From contig OX375878.1 of assembly GCA_947359465.1 (NCBI GenBank), forward strand, positions 90,494,377 through 90,558,376: a stretch of 64,000 nt of DNA, given 5' to 3'. Each line of letters starts with the position of its first letter. Position 1 is the stretch's first letter. The position numbers and the translations under genes are program-made. Below, in pieces: positions 11,090 through 22,272 of the stretch. Origin of the DNA: Metellina segmentata. Its lineage: Eukaryota; Arthropoda; Arachnida; Araneae; Tetragnathidae. The notes below the pieces were generated by a model that did no database searches, was not told the DNA's origin, and saw only the letters and a program-made list of their open reading frames with translations.

Positions 11090-12440
11090 CCGAGGCATCT
11101 CTCCCGTACCAAAAGGATAGACGGCCCGCATATATTTGGGTGAGATGCCCCTCATACATTTTCAGGGAGAGATACCTTTTGGTTGTTTAAATTTCAAATT
11201 AATACTTTTAAAATCATTATTTTTGCAGAATATCATAATATTTGTAAAGTGTTAGAATTTTTAGAGTAATATTAAATTTATTGAAATTTTAAATTTAAAT
11301 TACAATTTATCAAATGAAATTCATGATATAATTTGAGGTTTGGTTAACGAAGTAATACATGTGGTGATACATTCCAATTTATGTATTATTGTGTATTTTT
11401 TTGTTTTATTACTAATTATAAGTCTTCAAATTATGTTTTTGTTATTGTATAGTTGAGATTTATTACCCTAATTTATTTTTTTACTTTGGGTTACATTAAA
11501 ATGAAGTTAAATTTAACTTAACAATCGGAAATCCTTTTTTTAATAATATCCATCGTAAATTACCTATTAGATAATTTAAACTTTTTTGGTTTGAAATTAA
11601 TTTAATTTACAATTTCTTGAAACAATGCTTCTTGTTTGTTCCAAGAAAACACCCAAGAAAAACAGTTGAAATCTGCCAACAAACATAACATGGTATCAAA
11701 AAACTGATGGACAACAAAAGTGATCGCACATGCAACTGAATGTGAGGAAAACTATTATTCTACAAAAGGATTGGTAGATTGAACAAAATGTGTTAAGTGG
11801 CTACATGAGTCATGTACAATGTACGGGGATCTGTGCAATATTTACGGGAAAACAAAAATTAGAGAGGACAAAAAGAAAACTCATTACTGAATATTGTCGA
11901 AATATTTTGTAATACTTTAATAGCGTAGATATCTTACAAAATTTTTAGTTTAAAAAATAATACAATTTTCTAGCAAACTAATTTATTAAAAACTTTTTAC
12001 ATCTATTAACTTTTTACATCCTGTCTTTAGTTGTTAACTATTTCAATATTTTATAAGTTATTGCTAAGGTAGTATTTTCTTAAAATCACTTACTTTTAAT
12101 ATGTTATAGACATTTAAAATCTGTTATGTTTAAAATTAATTGATTTTTACAGGTAAAGGGCATCTCTCCCACGCATCTCACCCGGAATTTGGGAAGAGAT
12201 GGCTAAATACAGTGCTGTCACATTTTTATTTTTATCTATAGAAAACTTTTACAATATAGTACAAAACAACTATTCAGTATAGATAAACAATAACTATTAA
12301 ATTTTGCAAAAAATATTTCATTTTTATTGTTAATACACAATTTATTTTATAACGTCTTTGCCTAAGTGGAGCATCTGTCACGAAATTACTTAACTATGTC
12401 AATATTGGCGTCTCCCCTATGTGGGGATCCGCGTACATCA
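11090..12440 (+). pseudogene. Pogo-like element relic with C-terminal Cys-rich motif
   Basis: Within 11720-11890 one plus-strand frame reads C-E-E-N-Y-Y, then a stop in place of an expected Trp, T-K-C-V-K-W-L-H-E-S-C, then M-Y-G-D-L-C-N. This resembles the PHD-like cysteine cluster (WxxCxxCxxWxHxxC) at the C terminus of many arthropod pogo/Tigger-type transposases. The domain upstream is not recognisable. Flanks carry GGCATCTCTCCC blocks at about 11094 and 12154 and GGCGTCTCCCC near 12409, probably decayed parts of the same element. Element boundaries are uncertain. Confidence 0.5.
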
Positions 12441-13029
12441 TCAATTGGGAATTGAAAATCTCTTCGAGGTCACTACAAATAAATGAAGGGCCACACATTA
12501 TACATGCTATGGGTCACTATACCATGTTCAAGTCTCATTTTCCTCCGGAAGAAACACTAATTTTATGATACGTGGATGGGGGAGTGATGAATTATGCACT
12601 CTTTATAGTGAATCAGATTGAAGAACTGTCGATCTATCATAACGTCTTAAGAAAAGACCGGGTTTATATATGGTTACTAGGGTATCCTAATTTACATAGA
12701 GACAGAACCTTTCATTTTGACTTTGAATATTTTTTCGTTGGAACCCATGACTTTTGCTTGATTTAATATAGTTAAGTATCTTTACAAACACAGCTTTTTC
12801 ACGAAGTGGTGGTGGGCCATGGAAGATTCCTGGTTGCAGAGCGGTTATCTATAAGTGAACCCTTGAAAGGGTTACGGAATTGACTTAACCCCACGAGTTC
12901 CATAACTTTATTCCATTAAACACAGTTTACGTCTATGTGGAAACGGATATAGCGATCTTTAGAATAGAAAACTTGAAGGAGAGCAATAAACTTGTGGGTA
13001 AGAATCCCTCGAGACGAACATTACATGGT
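12441..13029. other. Unassigned stretch
   Basis: A frame of 64 codons (12572-12766) has no recognisable features. Bases 12860-12880 contain an inverted repeat, AACCCTTGAAAGGGTTACGG. No gene supported. Confidence 0.4.
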
Positions 13030-13345
13030 TGGTATTGGTAGGTATTTAATTAATATCGAACTGGAGAAACACAACCGGCTTTTGGTGAAGGGTTCCGGGA
13101 TCAAACCCAAAGGGAACGGTCCTTGAAAAACACCACGAAATTTTGAACCAGTGTCAGATGACGAGGTCACACATGAACAGGCACCTCACTCTCCATACTT
13201 TTACGTGAAGTCATTTGAGGCCACGGTAGATTTAACGTGGTCCAGACCACCTTCTACACGACGGTCGTGAGTTGGATTTATATTCGCAACCCTCCGGTTG
13301 CTAATCAGTTACTTTTTTCCAACCGGACTTCCTCGGCCCCTAACT
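13030..13345 (-). mobile_element. SINE-B copy, minus strand
   Basis: Nearly full length. From right to left: head with CCAACCGGACTTCC (near 13320) and CGCAACCCTCCGGTTGC (13288-13304), then the body, with CAGATGACGAGGTCACAC and ATCAAACCCAAAGGGAACGG, down to GGTAGGTATTTAATTAA at 13037. The B box is disrupted. Confidence 0.8.
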
Positions 13346-14193
13346 TAACTATCACTAATTTATGTACTATCTTGTATACTTTATAGGAGGAGCACAGTTG
13401 TAATTATTCACTATAACTATGACTATTATCAGATACACCTCTGTAATTGTCCTACATTAAAGGAAGAGTATATATAACAACCAAAATTTACGAAGACCAA
13501 GATTTCTTGTAGATCTTTTCGAGATGATAGAAACGGAGCTGAACCATCAGAAATATAAACACCTTTAAAGCAAGAAGTTTTTGAGAAACTTCCGATTCCA
13601 CTCTGAATGATTCGGAAAGACGGTGAAGCTCAGTCCAAATCGATTTCACACTTGATCTACTCAATATATATTGGTGGACAAAAATATTATTGGATATTTT
13701 ATATCTTCGAAACTCAGGGGTCAGGGACAGTATCTGGTGCACCTGCCACACCATTACGCCGTTTATTGTAACGCATCAAGCCACGGGTGTCCAGGGGCCC
13801 ATAAAACTGCAACTGGACCCCGCGTTTCCCCGATTTATTGCCAGGGCTTATGCGATAATTTTTGTTCCAGTTTTGATACATTTTAAGTTTTCTTTTGTTC
13901 CGCAATGCTGGGGTTTCTTTGGGAGTGTTGGAACCGCGTTTTATGCCACGTTGAATATATGACTGGTATTTTGCCAGACAAGTAAAGAGAAGACGATAGC
14001 TTATAGCAAAGCGTGAGTGGTGCTGCTATATGTGAAGTGTTTTGCTTGGGATGAATGGAATTTTGTGTCTATGAATCAGGCACGGAATGCGTATGTTTGC
14101 CCCTTTTGAATGTAGGTGACAGGCTTTCTGTAAACTTAAACAAACAACTTTGATGTGGTAAGAGTATGTCAATGAAACACAATGGTTGAATAT
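13346..14193. other. Unassigned stretch with a GC-richer patch at 13715-13960
   Basis: Bases 13715-13960 are clearly richer in G+C than their surroundings and have overlapping open frames on both strands of 63-90 codons. None shows a motif I recognise and no convincing splice frame stands out. It may be a decayed transposon or a conserved element. Confidence 0.35.
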
Positions 14194-14677
14194 ATTGGTC
14201 TGATGCAAACGTTCATCGCGTTTATCCTGTTGATGGCATTATATCGCAAAAATGAAATATTATTAACTTCACCACTGTAGAGCTTTGATGTTTGAAAGAA
14301 AGAATTTCAGCGAGTACTTAGAAAAAAGTTGTGCTGTTGAGTAGTGCTTTTAAATTCTGTTTAGCACTAAAAATCGCAGAAAATAAGCATTTTGACTCGT
14401 GCTTTTTTTTCTGAAAAGGCAAGAATGCTTCACAGAAGCAAAAGAAGATATGTGTTGTGCAGGGTGATGGTGCCGATGAAGATTTCACGACTGACAAGTG
14501 GTTCAGAAATATCAGACACCTGGATCAGTTCTTTAGCCAGAAACCTCAGAGCTTGTATGAGCGCGGGATGATGCAGATACCGGAAAAATAGAGAAAGGTC
14601 ATTGAACAGAACGGCACACACTATATCGATTAAATGTAATTTTTAGTAAATAAAATAAATTTTATTTTTTCAATTTT
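14194..14677 (+). pseudogene. Internally deleted mariner transposon
   Basis: The 5' end resembles a mariner terminal repeat (GGTCTGATGCAAACGTTCAT at 14197). After a large internal deletion, a frame at about 14429-14633 gives the transposase C terminus: W-F-R-N, L-D-Q-F-F-S-Q-K-P-Q-S-L-Y-E-R-G, K-V-I-E-Q-N-G, then a stop at 14631. The family's conserved Trp just before R-K-V-I-E is a stop codon. The DDD catalytic region is missing. It abuts the 5' end of a Helitron, and its own 3' terminal repeat is absent. Confidence 0.8.
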
Positions 14678-15497
14678 TCTATCTATATCAAAAAAAATTG
14701 TTGTTGCCGCAGTCAAAGGATTGAAAACTGTATTGTGTAGCTCGATTCTTCGACGGTTTCCCGAGAAAGTACGGATCAGAAAAATACGAAATTAACATGG
14801 TTTGTTCTTCATCGTGTTCTCGCCGACCAACCGGTATAGTGGTTAAGGTGTTAGCCTCTAGATCGGAAGGTTCCTGATTCGAATCCGGGTCCGGGCATGG
14901 TTGTTTGTAAGCGTATGAAGTAGAGGCGGCTGGTGCACCTTAAATCTGTCGTGGCCGAAAGTCCTCACGTTGGGTTGGCGTGGAAGTTTGAAGAGTGGGG
15001 TGACAGCTCAGGTGTTGCTTCGTCATCTGACCGTGGTTCAAAATTACGAGGTGTTGTCATCGGATCTTCCCCTAAGGGACTGATCCCGGACCGTCGTCAA
15101 TAGCCCGTTGTGTTGTTCTAGTACGACGTTAACTAAAATTACCATTACCATTACCATCATCGTGTTCTCTGGACAATTGTGAAGATTTTTTTTTCCGATG
15201 TGGCTCTTAGTTTAGGGTTTCTTGAGTGTCAAAATTGAAAAATCTTTTAGCGAGCGTAAGCGAGCAGAGGGGCGAAGCCCTCGCTGTGACGTCATGGAAC
15301 GGAAAGTCAAATCAGGATTATACGAATTTTTTAGATAGTTTTGCCGTCCAGAAGACGAAAGGAATGCTGATTTTGCGAGGCAAACCCAATAGGATCTGTG
15401 GAAGGAGTGTTAGTTTGCTAAGCAAAAACCAAGTGGGATTGCGTAGCAGTCCCCGGGTGATGGTGAACGTAAGTAAGCAGGGGGAAGAGCCCCCTAG
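14678..15497 (+). mobile_element. Non-autonomous Helitron, copy 1
   Basis: The 5' end is TCTATCTATATCAAAAAAAA (14678). The 3' end has a GC-rich hairpin (GGGGG 15480-15484, loop AAGAG, CCCCC 15490-15494), immediately followed by CTAG (15494-15497) and a host T, the classical Helitron end structure. Internal segments (CGATTCTTCGACGGTTTCCC; GAAATTAACATGGTTTGTTC) recur in the copies at 25504 and 63722. There is no Rep/helicase coding. The frame of 108 codons at 15226 lies wholly inside it and is not a gene. A SINE-A is inserted at 14822-15156. Confidence 0.85.
14822..15156 (+). mobile_element. SINE-A, complete copy with 13-bp target-site duplication
   Basis: Begins GCCGACCAACCGG and ends in ATTACCATTACCA. 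It is flanked by perfect direct repeats of TCATCGTGTTCTC at 14809-14821 and 15157-15169, which split the Helitron sequence at a point that is continuous in the other copies. The head has A box TATAGTGGTTAAGG and B box GATTCGAATCC. This defines the SINE-A length as 335 bp and shows it inserted after the Helitron. Confidence 0.95.
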
Positions 15498-15689
15498 TAT
15501 GAAAAAAAAAAAAGTGGAACGCACTTTTGTGTATCAATCCAATAATTGTTAAACGAATAGCTCACTGAATGTAATGAAAATATTAAAATAAAATTTAGGT
15601 ATTGATGAATCATAGAATAAATGAGAACTTAAAAAGAAAATAATCTACGATAAAAGTTGATTGATTTGAATTTGATTGCGAGTAGTGAA

Positions 15690-15895
15690 ATAACTTCTGT
15701 GTAATGCCATAACTCGTTGGGTTTGCCCAATTGCTCTCTATAAACCTGCGCGTCCTGTGTGGCACAATTCCGATTCCTCCAGAGGGTTTATATTTCGTAT
15801 GTATCAGTAGAACTTTCTTATGTTTGTAAGTCCATTCACTTGGCCGTTGTTGAATGCAGCTTTGCCAAATATGGTCTTTGCGCCCTAAAAAAAAT
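15690..15895 (+). repeat. Dispersed repeat R-tail (SINE/LINE 3'-end type)
   Basis: Shares ordered blocks with 43440-43645: GTGGGTTTGCCCA-type, then TATCAGTAGAACTTTC, then CAGCTTTGCCAAATATGG, then GCGCCCTAAAA. Shorter versions are at 20468-20532, 23560-23705 and 42185-42255. The constant end (CTTGCGCCATAAAACC) suggests retroposed 3' ends of one element. Confidence 0.55.
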
Positions 15896-16419
15896 TCCAA
15901 CTAAAAAATTGTTAATTATGTTATAATTTTAACACCGCAAATTAGAACTAATATTCGTCATTTTGACATGTTTAAGCATTTGTGTTAAACTGAAAGTCGA
16001 AACTAGCAGCTAATCCAAGAAACTCGCAGTCTAAATGCATCCTGATCAGTAAATAAGCCACATATTCAGTATGATTACGTCCCCTTCCCCAAATCGTACA
16101 CTCAGGATATATAAATTTACGTTGACAACAAAGCAGAAGGATTAATTTGGAGAACAAATTATTCAGTGTGACCCTCGGCTGCACGCTATACATAATCCGT
16201 CAATAACTTTATGGATGTGCACATAAGCAGCTTAGGATTCCTGAGACTACTAGTTATTTGCACTTGGGGTTCGCCACTGTGGACGCTTGGTATAAGTATT
16301 TATTTCTGTCGCGTTCCCGCCCCATCTTATGTGTCTTCTGGTCGCTCTCTATTTGGCAGTGTGTCGATTGTTGCTGAAATCCGCTTTGCATCAAAATCAT
16401 AGCACCTCGCTCTATTTGC
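15896..16419. other. Non-coding stretch
   Basis: Several overlapping short open frames (60-75 codons) on both strands without motifs; no gene supported. Confidence 0.4.
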
Positions 16420-17255
16420 TTACGGTAAAACACGAAGTTGATGGACCCGGTTTGAGATGGAATTATTTTGCAAGCGACAGACACCTTCGGAAATGGAATA
16501 TTTGCATAGAAAATAAGTTTCGTAGAAAATAGAATTTTCTCGGTATCTTTTTAGATTCAAATGAACACAAATGAGTGTTTATAGGTTGGAAGGAACACGG
16601 GGGGGGGGGGCACTTTCATGTGTCCTTCTGAATCTCGTTTGAAATTTGCAGTTAAAAAAAATGGGATATTGAATTAAATGCACGAATGTATAAAGTAGTT
16701 TTATAAAATTATGGCATGACGCATCGTTCTCTTTATAAACATATTTTTGGTACGACAAAAATGTAGCATTTTGAGGTAATACAGCACTAAAATAAGAGGG
16801 TAAGGTAACTTAAAGTTAGCGCTGATAAATCTATTACCAAAGAACATGAGAAAACCGTTTACAATAATAATTATGACCCGCTAGTGAAAGTTTAAGCATG
16901 TCCTTAAATTGTCAATATAGCCTTTAAAAAGTTTTGTGAGTCATAGCTTTCCACCCTTCCAGATTATATAAGGAATAAATTCACTGCGTTCCAATTGTTT
17001 TTATGACGTAGTATAGCGTAATACTTTATTTCACAATAATGTTGGAAATTAACGACATTGATGGACACAGTTTAGAGGTGGTATTTTGCAACTACTGACA
17101 AACCACTTTGGAAAAGAAATATGTGTGGCATTTGTAAGAAAAACGAATTTCGTAGTAATAAAAGTCCATTTAAATGAAAGTAACACTGAGATTGTATGAA
17201 CACAAGAACTCACGTTCATTTCTCTTTTCAGATATCCTTTGAAATATATCGCTAA
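16420..17255. repeat. Diverged direct repeat (16420-16660 and 17035-17255)
   Basis: Both halves contain the same ordered words: TTGATGGACMCRGTTT, GAGRTGGWATTATTTTGCAA, GACARACMMCTTYGGAAAWG, AARTTTCGTAG, then AATGAACACAA-like and TTTGAAATWT. They are about 620 bp apart. A G10-11 run lies at 16601-16611 in the first copy. Confidence 0.6.
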
Positions 17256-17411
17256 GAAATAATTTAGACTACGGCCGTTACAGAAGTTGTACTTTGGAAG
17301 TTATAAGAATCTCGCCACTAAAGAATCGCGCTTGTTATATCTATAGCCGTAGTCAAAAGGTTAAATTGTTAGAACATGCAAAAAAACTTGTAATTTATGC
17401 ATATGTGGTTT

Positions 17412-18347
17412 AAGGTATCCAAACACGTTTAAAATATCGTTTTTGACCAAAAATTTCAAACTGAGTTTTTTATCTTATTTTATAGAGTTTCTAATTGACC
17501 TTCCAAAATATATTTGATTTTTTTCTCTAAGTTAGTTAGTTTCAGAGATATTAAAATTTTAATTAAGGTGGGAAAACCGGAAGTAGGATGGAAGACTCCG
17601 GAAATGGCCATTAGAAGGCCCAAAACCTGTCACAATTTTAATTTAAAACTTACTATTTCTTTATAATATAATTTTAGAAAGGTTTCTCAAATGTTTAAAT
17701 GATTTCCCTTTTGAAAATAGTGTGAATATTCTTAAAGAGAAGAGAAGAACTAAATTGTTTACACAAACAGTAAAAGCAAGAGAAAGCAAACGATACACTT
17801 CAAACTATTTTTTACTCTAAATTATATTTACGCATTACTTCCTCGCTTCAATCGTTATAGGACAAAAAATAATCGATGGATTCTCGTAAAACTTTGAGCA
17901 CTTGTTCTTTATAATGTTATCTAGGGAATGAACTAGAAAATAATTATGCTGAGCTGAAACTTTTTAAATTATGTCCATTTATTTAAGAACTATTACTGTA
18001 AAACCATCAAACATCTTGAAATCCTTTTACGATCGTTTGTAAAATCGTTGTTTATTCAAAAATCCTTTTTATTCTAGTTCATTCCTTAGGAAAATGTATG
18101 ACGTTTATTTTGGTGGCATCAGTTTTCAAATAGGTTGAATAGATTTTTACGTAGCACATTTGAAGTTTCTAACAAATGTCTTCAAAATTTCCTATATAAT
18201 TATAATTTTTCAAATTATTAATATAGATTTTAAATATTAATATCCCAATGCTACTGTTTAATAACAATAAACATAAAAATATCATTAAAATGGTTCGATT
18301 CCACATTAAAAAAAAAGTGTATCTAACGTTTCCGGATACCTTAGGAA
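17412..18347. mobile_element. TIR element (TTAAGGTATCC family), copy 1
   Basis: Left end TTAAGGTATCCAAACACGTT; right end, inverted, AACGTTTCCGGATACCTTA. The internal block CCGGAAGTAGGATGGAAGA followed by CCGGAAATGG is shared with the copy whose left end lies in the tandem units at 31263-32620. No transposase frame, so a non-autonomous DNA element of about 935 bp. The superfamily is not assigned. Confidence 0.6.
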
Positions 18348-19960
18348 ATATTTATGTACTCTTTGATAAAAATTGATGTTTGAGAAACGTTCTTATTTTA
18401 GATCTAGTTATAATAATATATTTTTTTAAAAGTTACATCCGTTTTTTTCCATCTTAATTGTTTCTATAGTATAGGATCGTTATTTACAGAATAATGTAAA
18501 AATTCGATAACTAAAAATTCGCATTTGTTCTTCTACAAACAATAAATATACTTCTTGGAAATTACTTTTTATTAGTTTTATAGATTGTAATTGTTTGTCG
18601 CTTGTTTAGATGGTGGTTGTTCTGGCCCCAAAATGACGGAATGCAAGCTCTTTCTCACAACTGACTTTGGCTTTTGTCGATAAAATTGGATTACTTTCAC
18701 TCGTTGCTCTGTCGTGAATTTCTCCACAACTATGTTCGAAGTATTACATATAAATAATCTCGGGAAAATGAAAATATTTATAGCAAAAATGTTTATGTTT
18801 TAAAATGGTCCAGTGACTTGGGCAATCCTGTTTTTTCTTTCTTAAAAATAAAGCCATTGAGAAGCAAACTTTTCTACTGAATACACAATCAAGAATACTC
18901 GTGAAATAAAGACACAGTTCGCTAAACGCGACCTTGTTTAAAGTGTATATGACACTTAAATCTAACACTTCAAACCCCACTCTCTGAAGTCCTCGTCCTC
19001 CCCGCATTATTATTCCATCACAAAGCTTTATTTTACATGACACCCGTTCACAACAAAAGATTTGTTGATACCCTAGCTGTTGCCTTCAATATTTATATCC
19101 AAACGCAGCAGAGAAGACCCGTTTGCCAAAGCATATGGATGCATGCCAAAGATTCTGGATCATTTTTTCACCCACCAGATCTGCGTATACACACTTAAGC
19201 ACTCGTTGGTCTTAATGGCGTCATAGCCTCAATGATAATTTGACTCCACGCATAGCTGCAAAGGAAAAGAATAATGCGCCCCCCAGACCATTGTGGTGGA
19301 GTTGACATGCAGGAGATAGTTCTCTCGACGTCCACCCCTCCGTGTCTAACAGAATGGGGTTATTGCTCTCTTTGGCAATGCAGGCGAAGCCTTTAGCTGC
19401 CGCATTTTAAACAGAGGCCACAATTCATTTGGAGGGGACAGCCTTGGCTCTTCCTCTGCTCCCGCTTTAGCAACGGAACGTTCGAATTCCTTCCTCTTCG
19501 GGGCTCCGGTGAAGTGGTATTTGGATTTGAGATTTCGTTTCGGTTGATCGAAATTCCGAATCATCATCCTTATTCTCCAAATGGTCTTTTATGTTCTCGA
19601 ACTGAATGAAGGGTTACACTACTTTTAGATTAATATTGTGCTGAAGTATTACAAGGGGCAATTGAACTGAAATTAAAGAAAATATCAATGTAAATGTTTC
19701 GCGAAATTAAACTCTCGTCTATTGCGATAAATGCGTATTTTGCATATTGATTGCAATTAAGCTCCTGAATTTAAGCCACGAAGAGCGTAACGTTTTATCT
19801 GAGCTGAAATTTTAAATTTCTTTCTTGGTACGTTAACTGATTCTCACAGATTGAAAGATAACGTACCAAATCGAAGCCCAACGATCGCGAGAGTATAGTT
19901 TTAGAGTAGAAATGGCGTTTGTTTATCTAGATAAATGTGTGCGGAGGTGGTGTTTCTGCT
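18348..19960. other. Non-coding stretch with a GC-richer patch at 19085-19570
   Basis: The first 700 bp are AT-rich. Bases 19085-19570 are richer in G+C and contain a 73-codon minus-strand frame (19346-19567) with many charged residues, but no motif I know. It could be a conserved element or an unrecognised exon; I do not call it a gene. Confidence 0.35.
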
Positions 19961-19969
19961 GCGGAGCAT

Positions 19970-20050
19970 GTTTTCTATACGTACTACGAACGTGACGTCA
20001 TTTGACCTGTTTTTCGAATACGATTTCAATACTTGATCAATAAAAGTTTC
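19970..20050 (+). repeat. Short dispersed repeat, partner at 55885-55985
   Basis: Shared words: GAATACGATTTCAATACTTG here, and GAATACGATTCTAGTACTTG at about 55950, each followed by a CAATA block. Two diverged copies of an unnamed repeat. Confidence 0.45.
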
Positions 20051-20232
20051 AAAGAATGAATTCCAAATTAATATGTAAGCGTTTGGTCAATGTCAATTAG
20101 ATTTAATTCCAAGCGTCATCCTTAAAACGATAAATTGCATTTTGAGTTAACCCTAATGTGTATCATCCAAGATCATTTGAATTACAGGAAGTAAAATCTT
20201 ACAGACTGACTGGTTTCAGTACCTACTATGAA

Positions 20233-20290
20233 TAACCCTCCAAGGGATATTGACGAGATATCTCGTCCATCATGATCGAAGGACGTATTG
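20233..20290. repeat. PalE fragment with a perfect palindrome
   Basis: Begins AATAACCCTCCAAG, like the termini of other PalE copies, and contains a perfect GACGAGATATCTCGTC at 20252-20267. Only one unit is present. Confidence 0.65.
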
Positions 20291-20467
20291 TGACAAGTTT
20301 TCATGTGTACAAACATTATTTGTTTACCCACCTATCGCAATAGCTTTCGTGATCCTTTATTGATTCGTAAAAAACTATGGTGATTTAATGGATTATGGTT
20401 ATTTAATGGGTATTTATGGGTTATTTAATAGTTGATATTAAGTCACAGGCTATGATGCTGACTTCTA

Positions 20468-20532
20468 GTTTCACGATGGTGCAGCTTGACCATTTTTGAA
20501 CCTTGCGCCAAAACCCCCCAAATTCCAACTAG
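20468..20532 (+). repeat. R-tail fragment
   Basis: GTGCAGCTTGACCATTTTTG and CTTGCGCCAAAACC match the 3' end of the R-tail repeat. Confidence 0.45.
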
Positions 20533-21990
20533 TTTCTGAACATAGTTTCATGAGCTCTAGACTAGTCTTAAGTTACGAGATGAGAAATTTAGTTTAGTCC
20601 TACCCATTCATAGTTCAGTTCTCGAGTCAACAGACCTGCGATGATTGAAAAGTGATGTTTCAGACGCAGTCGCTGAAAACAGACTTCAAAAGTACAATTG
20701 AAAGTTTAGTGTACTAATTAATAGTCACATTTAGAGTTTTTTTAAGAAATAGCATTGTATAAGATTGCACTATTGGACTGACTTACTGAATTTTTAATTT
20801 GTGAGGCAACCACTTTTTTTGGCGGAGCAACAGAATGATTGACTTTTTAAGTTCCGGAAGTTTTAAAAATCATTCACACGTACATTATTTTTGGCATGTT
20901 TAATTATTTAAAATGTTTTTAAGTTTAAATATTAATTATGTAAGTAATAAGTATTTGGAATTGTCGTAAATATTGTAGATATTAATTTTGAATACGTAAT
21001 TCTAGAAATATACCGTCGAATTGCAAGTAAATATAATATATTATACTGTTAAAATTTTGGAGATATGGGTTCTTAGCTTTTCAGGAAAATTAGATTGATG
21101 TGATCTTAAATTGGTGAAGTCAGCTGAGTAATTTTTTTGTGCCAAATCTTAGATTTTTCAAGAAACACCCTCGTGAGTTTATTTTCCATTTTAATAACTA
21201 CCAATAATATATTGTATCTCAAAAACTATTGATGAAAGCACGAATTCTAAAAGGTCACATTAATCTAATTTTACAAGCAGTACAAAAGCATCATTCTGGA
21301 GGATAAAATGCAAAATGTTAATAGTATTTACACTGCCCTGGTAAACTACGGAGACCGTAAATGCATTTTATTGAACGAATCAACGCTCACATCACACTGT
21401 AAATTTACTTTGTAAAGATTTTCTCTACTTACATCAAAATGAAAGTAAATGGCCGTGACTAAATTTTTCGGCAAAGTTCGATTATCAATGATTGAAGCGG
21501 TTCTATATATAGCATTCATAGCGACACAATTCGTGAAATCCAATGTGCGATGCATTTGTAAGGGATATACCACTTATTGATTACTCTCTCATTCAGTTTC
21601 GTAACAACTTATGTTCGGGCGATGATTTTTGGATGTGGAATTGAAATTTATGAATACCAGTGTGATTTAAATTATGTTTATTGGTATTTAATTGTATGAA
21701 GCTTTTTCAAGTGAACGTAATAAATATTGAGTCAGTAAAAACCGATTTTTCTTTCATGAACTTATATAGCAGAGAAATCGACGTTATTTGTTTATTGCCA
21801 ACTAGCAACAACGGATGTTATCAATATTAAATCGACTGCTACTGGATTTATCTTCGAATTTTGCCGCTTAGATTAAATATTCTTCAAGTGTGAAGCTGCA
21901 TAAATGTTACTAATACTGCACTACCCTAAGGAAATTCTTCAGCGTCGGACGGTAGAGAGAAATGATAAATTTGGAAGGTAGAAATGAGCG
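20533..21990. other. AT-rich non-coding stretch
   Basis: Nothing recognised; a 75-codon minus-strand frame at 21346-21573 has no motif. Confidence 0.45.
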
Positions 21991-21994
21991 TACA

Positions 21995-22272
21995 AAAGAA
22001 AATGTGGGCAAAAATAAGTTTAGCGTAAAAAAAATGTGAGCAAAAATAGGTTCAGCGTAAAAAAAAATGTGGGCAAAAATAAGTTTAGCGTAAAAAAAAT
22101 TGTGGGCAAAAATAGGTTTAGCGTAAAAAAAATGTGGGCAAAAATAAGTTTAGCGTAAAAAAAATGTGGGCAAAAATAGGTTTAGCGTAAAAAAAAAATG
22201 TGGGCAAAAATAAGTTTAGCGTAAAAAAAATGTGGGCAAAAAAAGTTTAGCGTAAAAAAAAAGTGTGGAATA
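21995..22272. repeat. Minisatellite, 32-34 bp unit, alternating variants
   Basis: Eight units of GTGGGCAAAAATAAGTTTAG, CGT and an A-run. Unit starts are 22004, 22036, 22069, 22102, 22134, 22166, 22200 and 22232. Units alternate between AAGTTTA and AGGTTTA, so the real period is a ~65-bp dimer. Length variation lies in the A-run. Confidence 0.9.

Noticed and set aside
15226..15552. 108-codon basic protein
   Set aside because: Lies within and runs past the 3' end of a Helitron; the frame is not conserved in copy 2.
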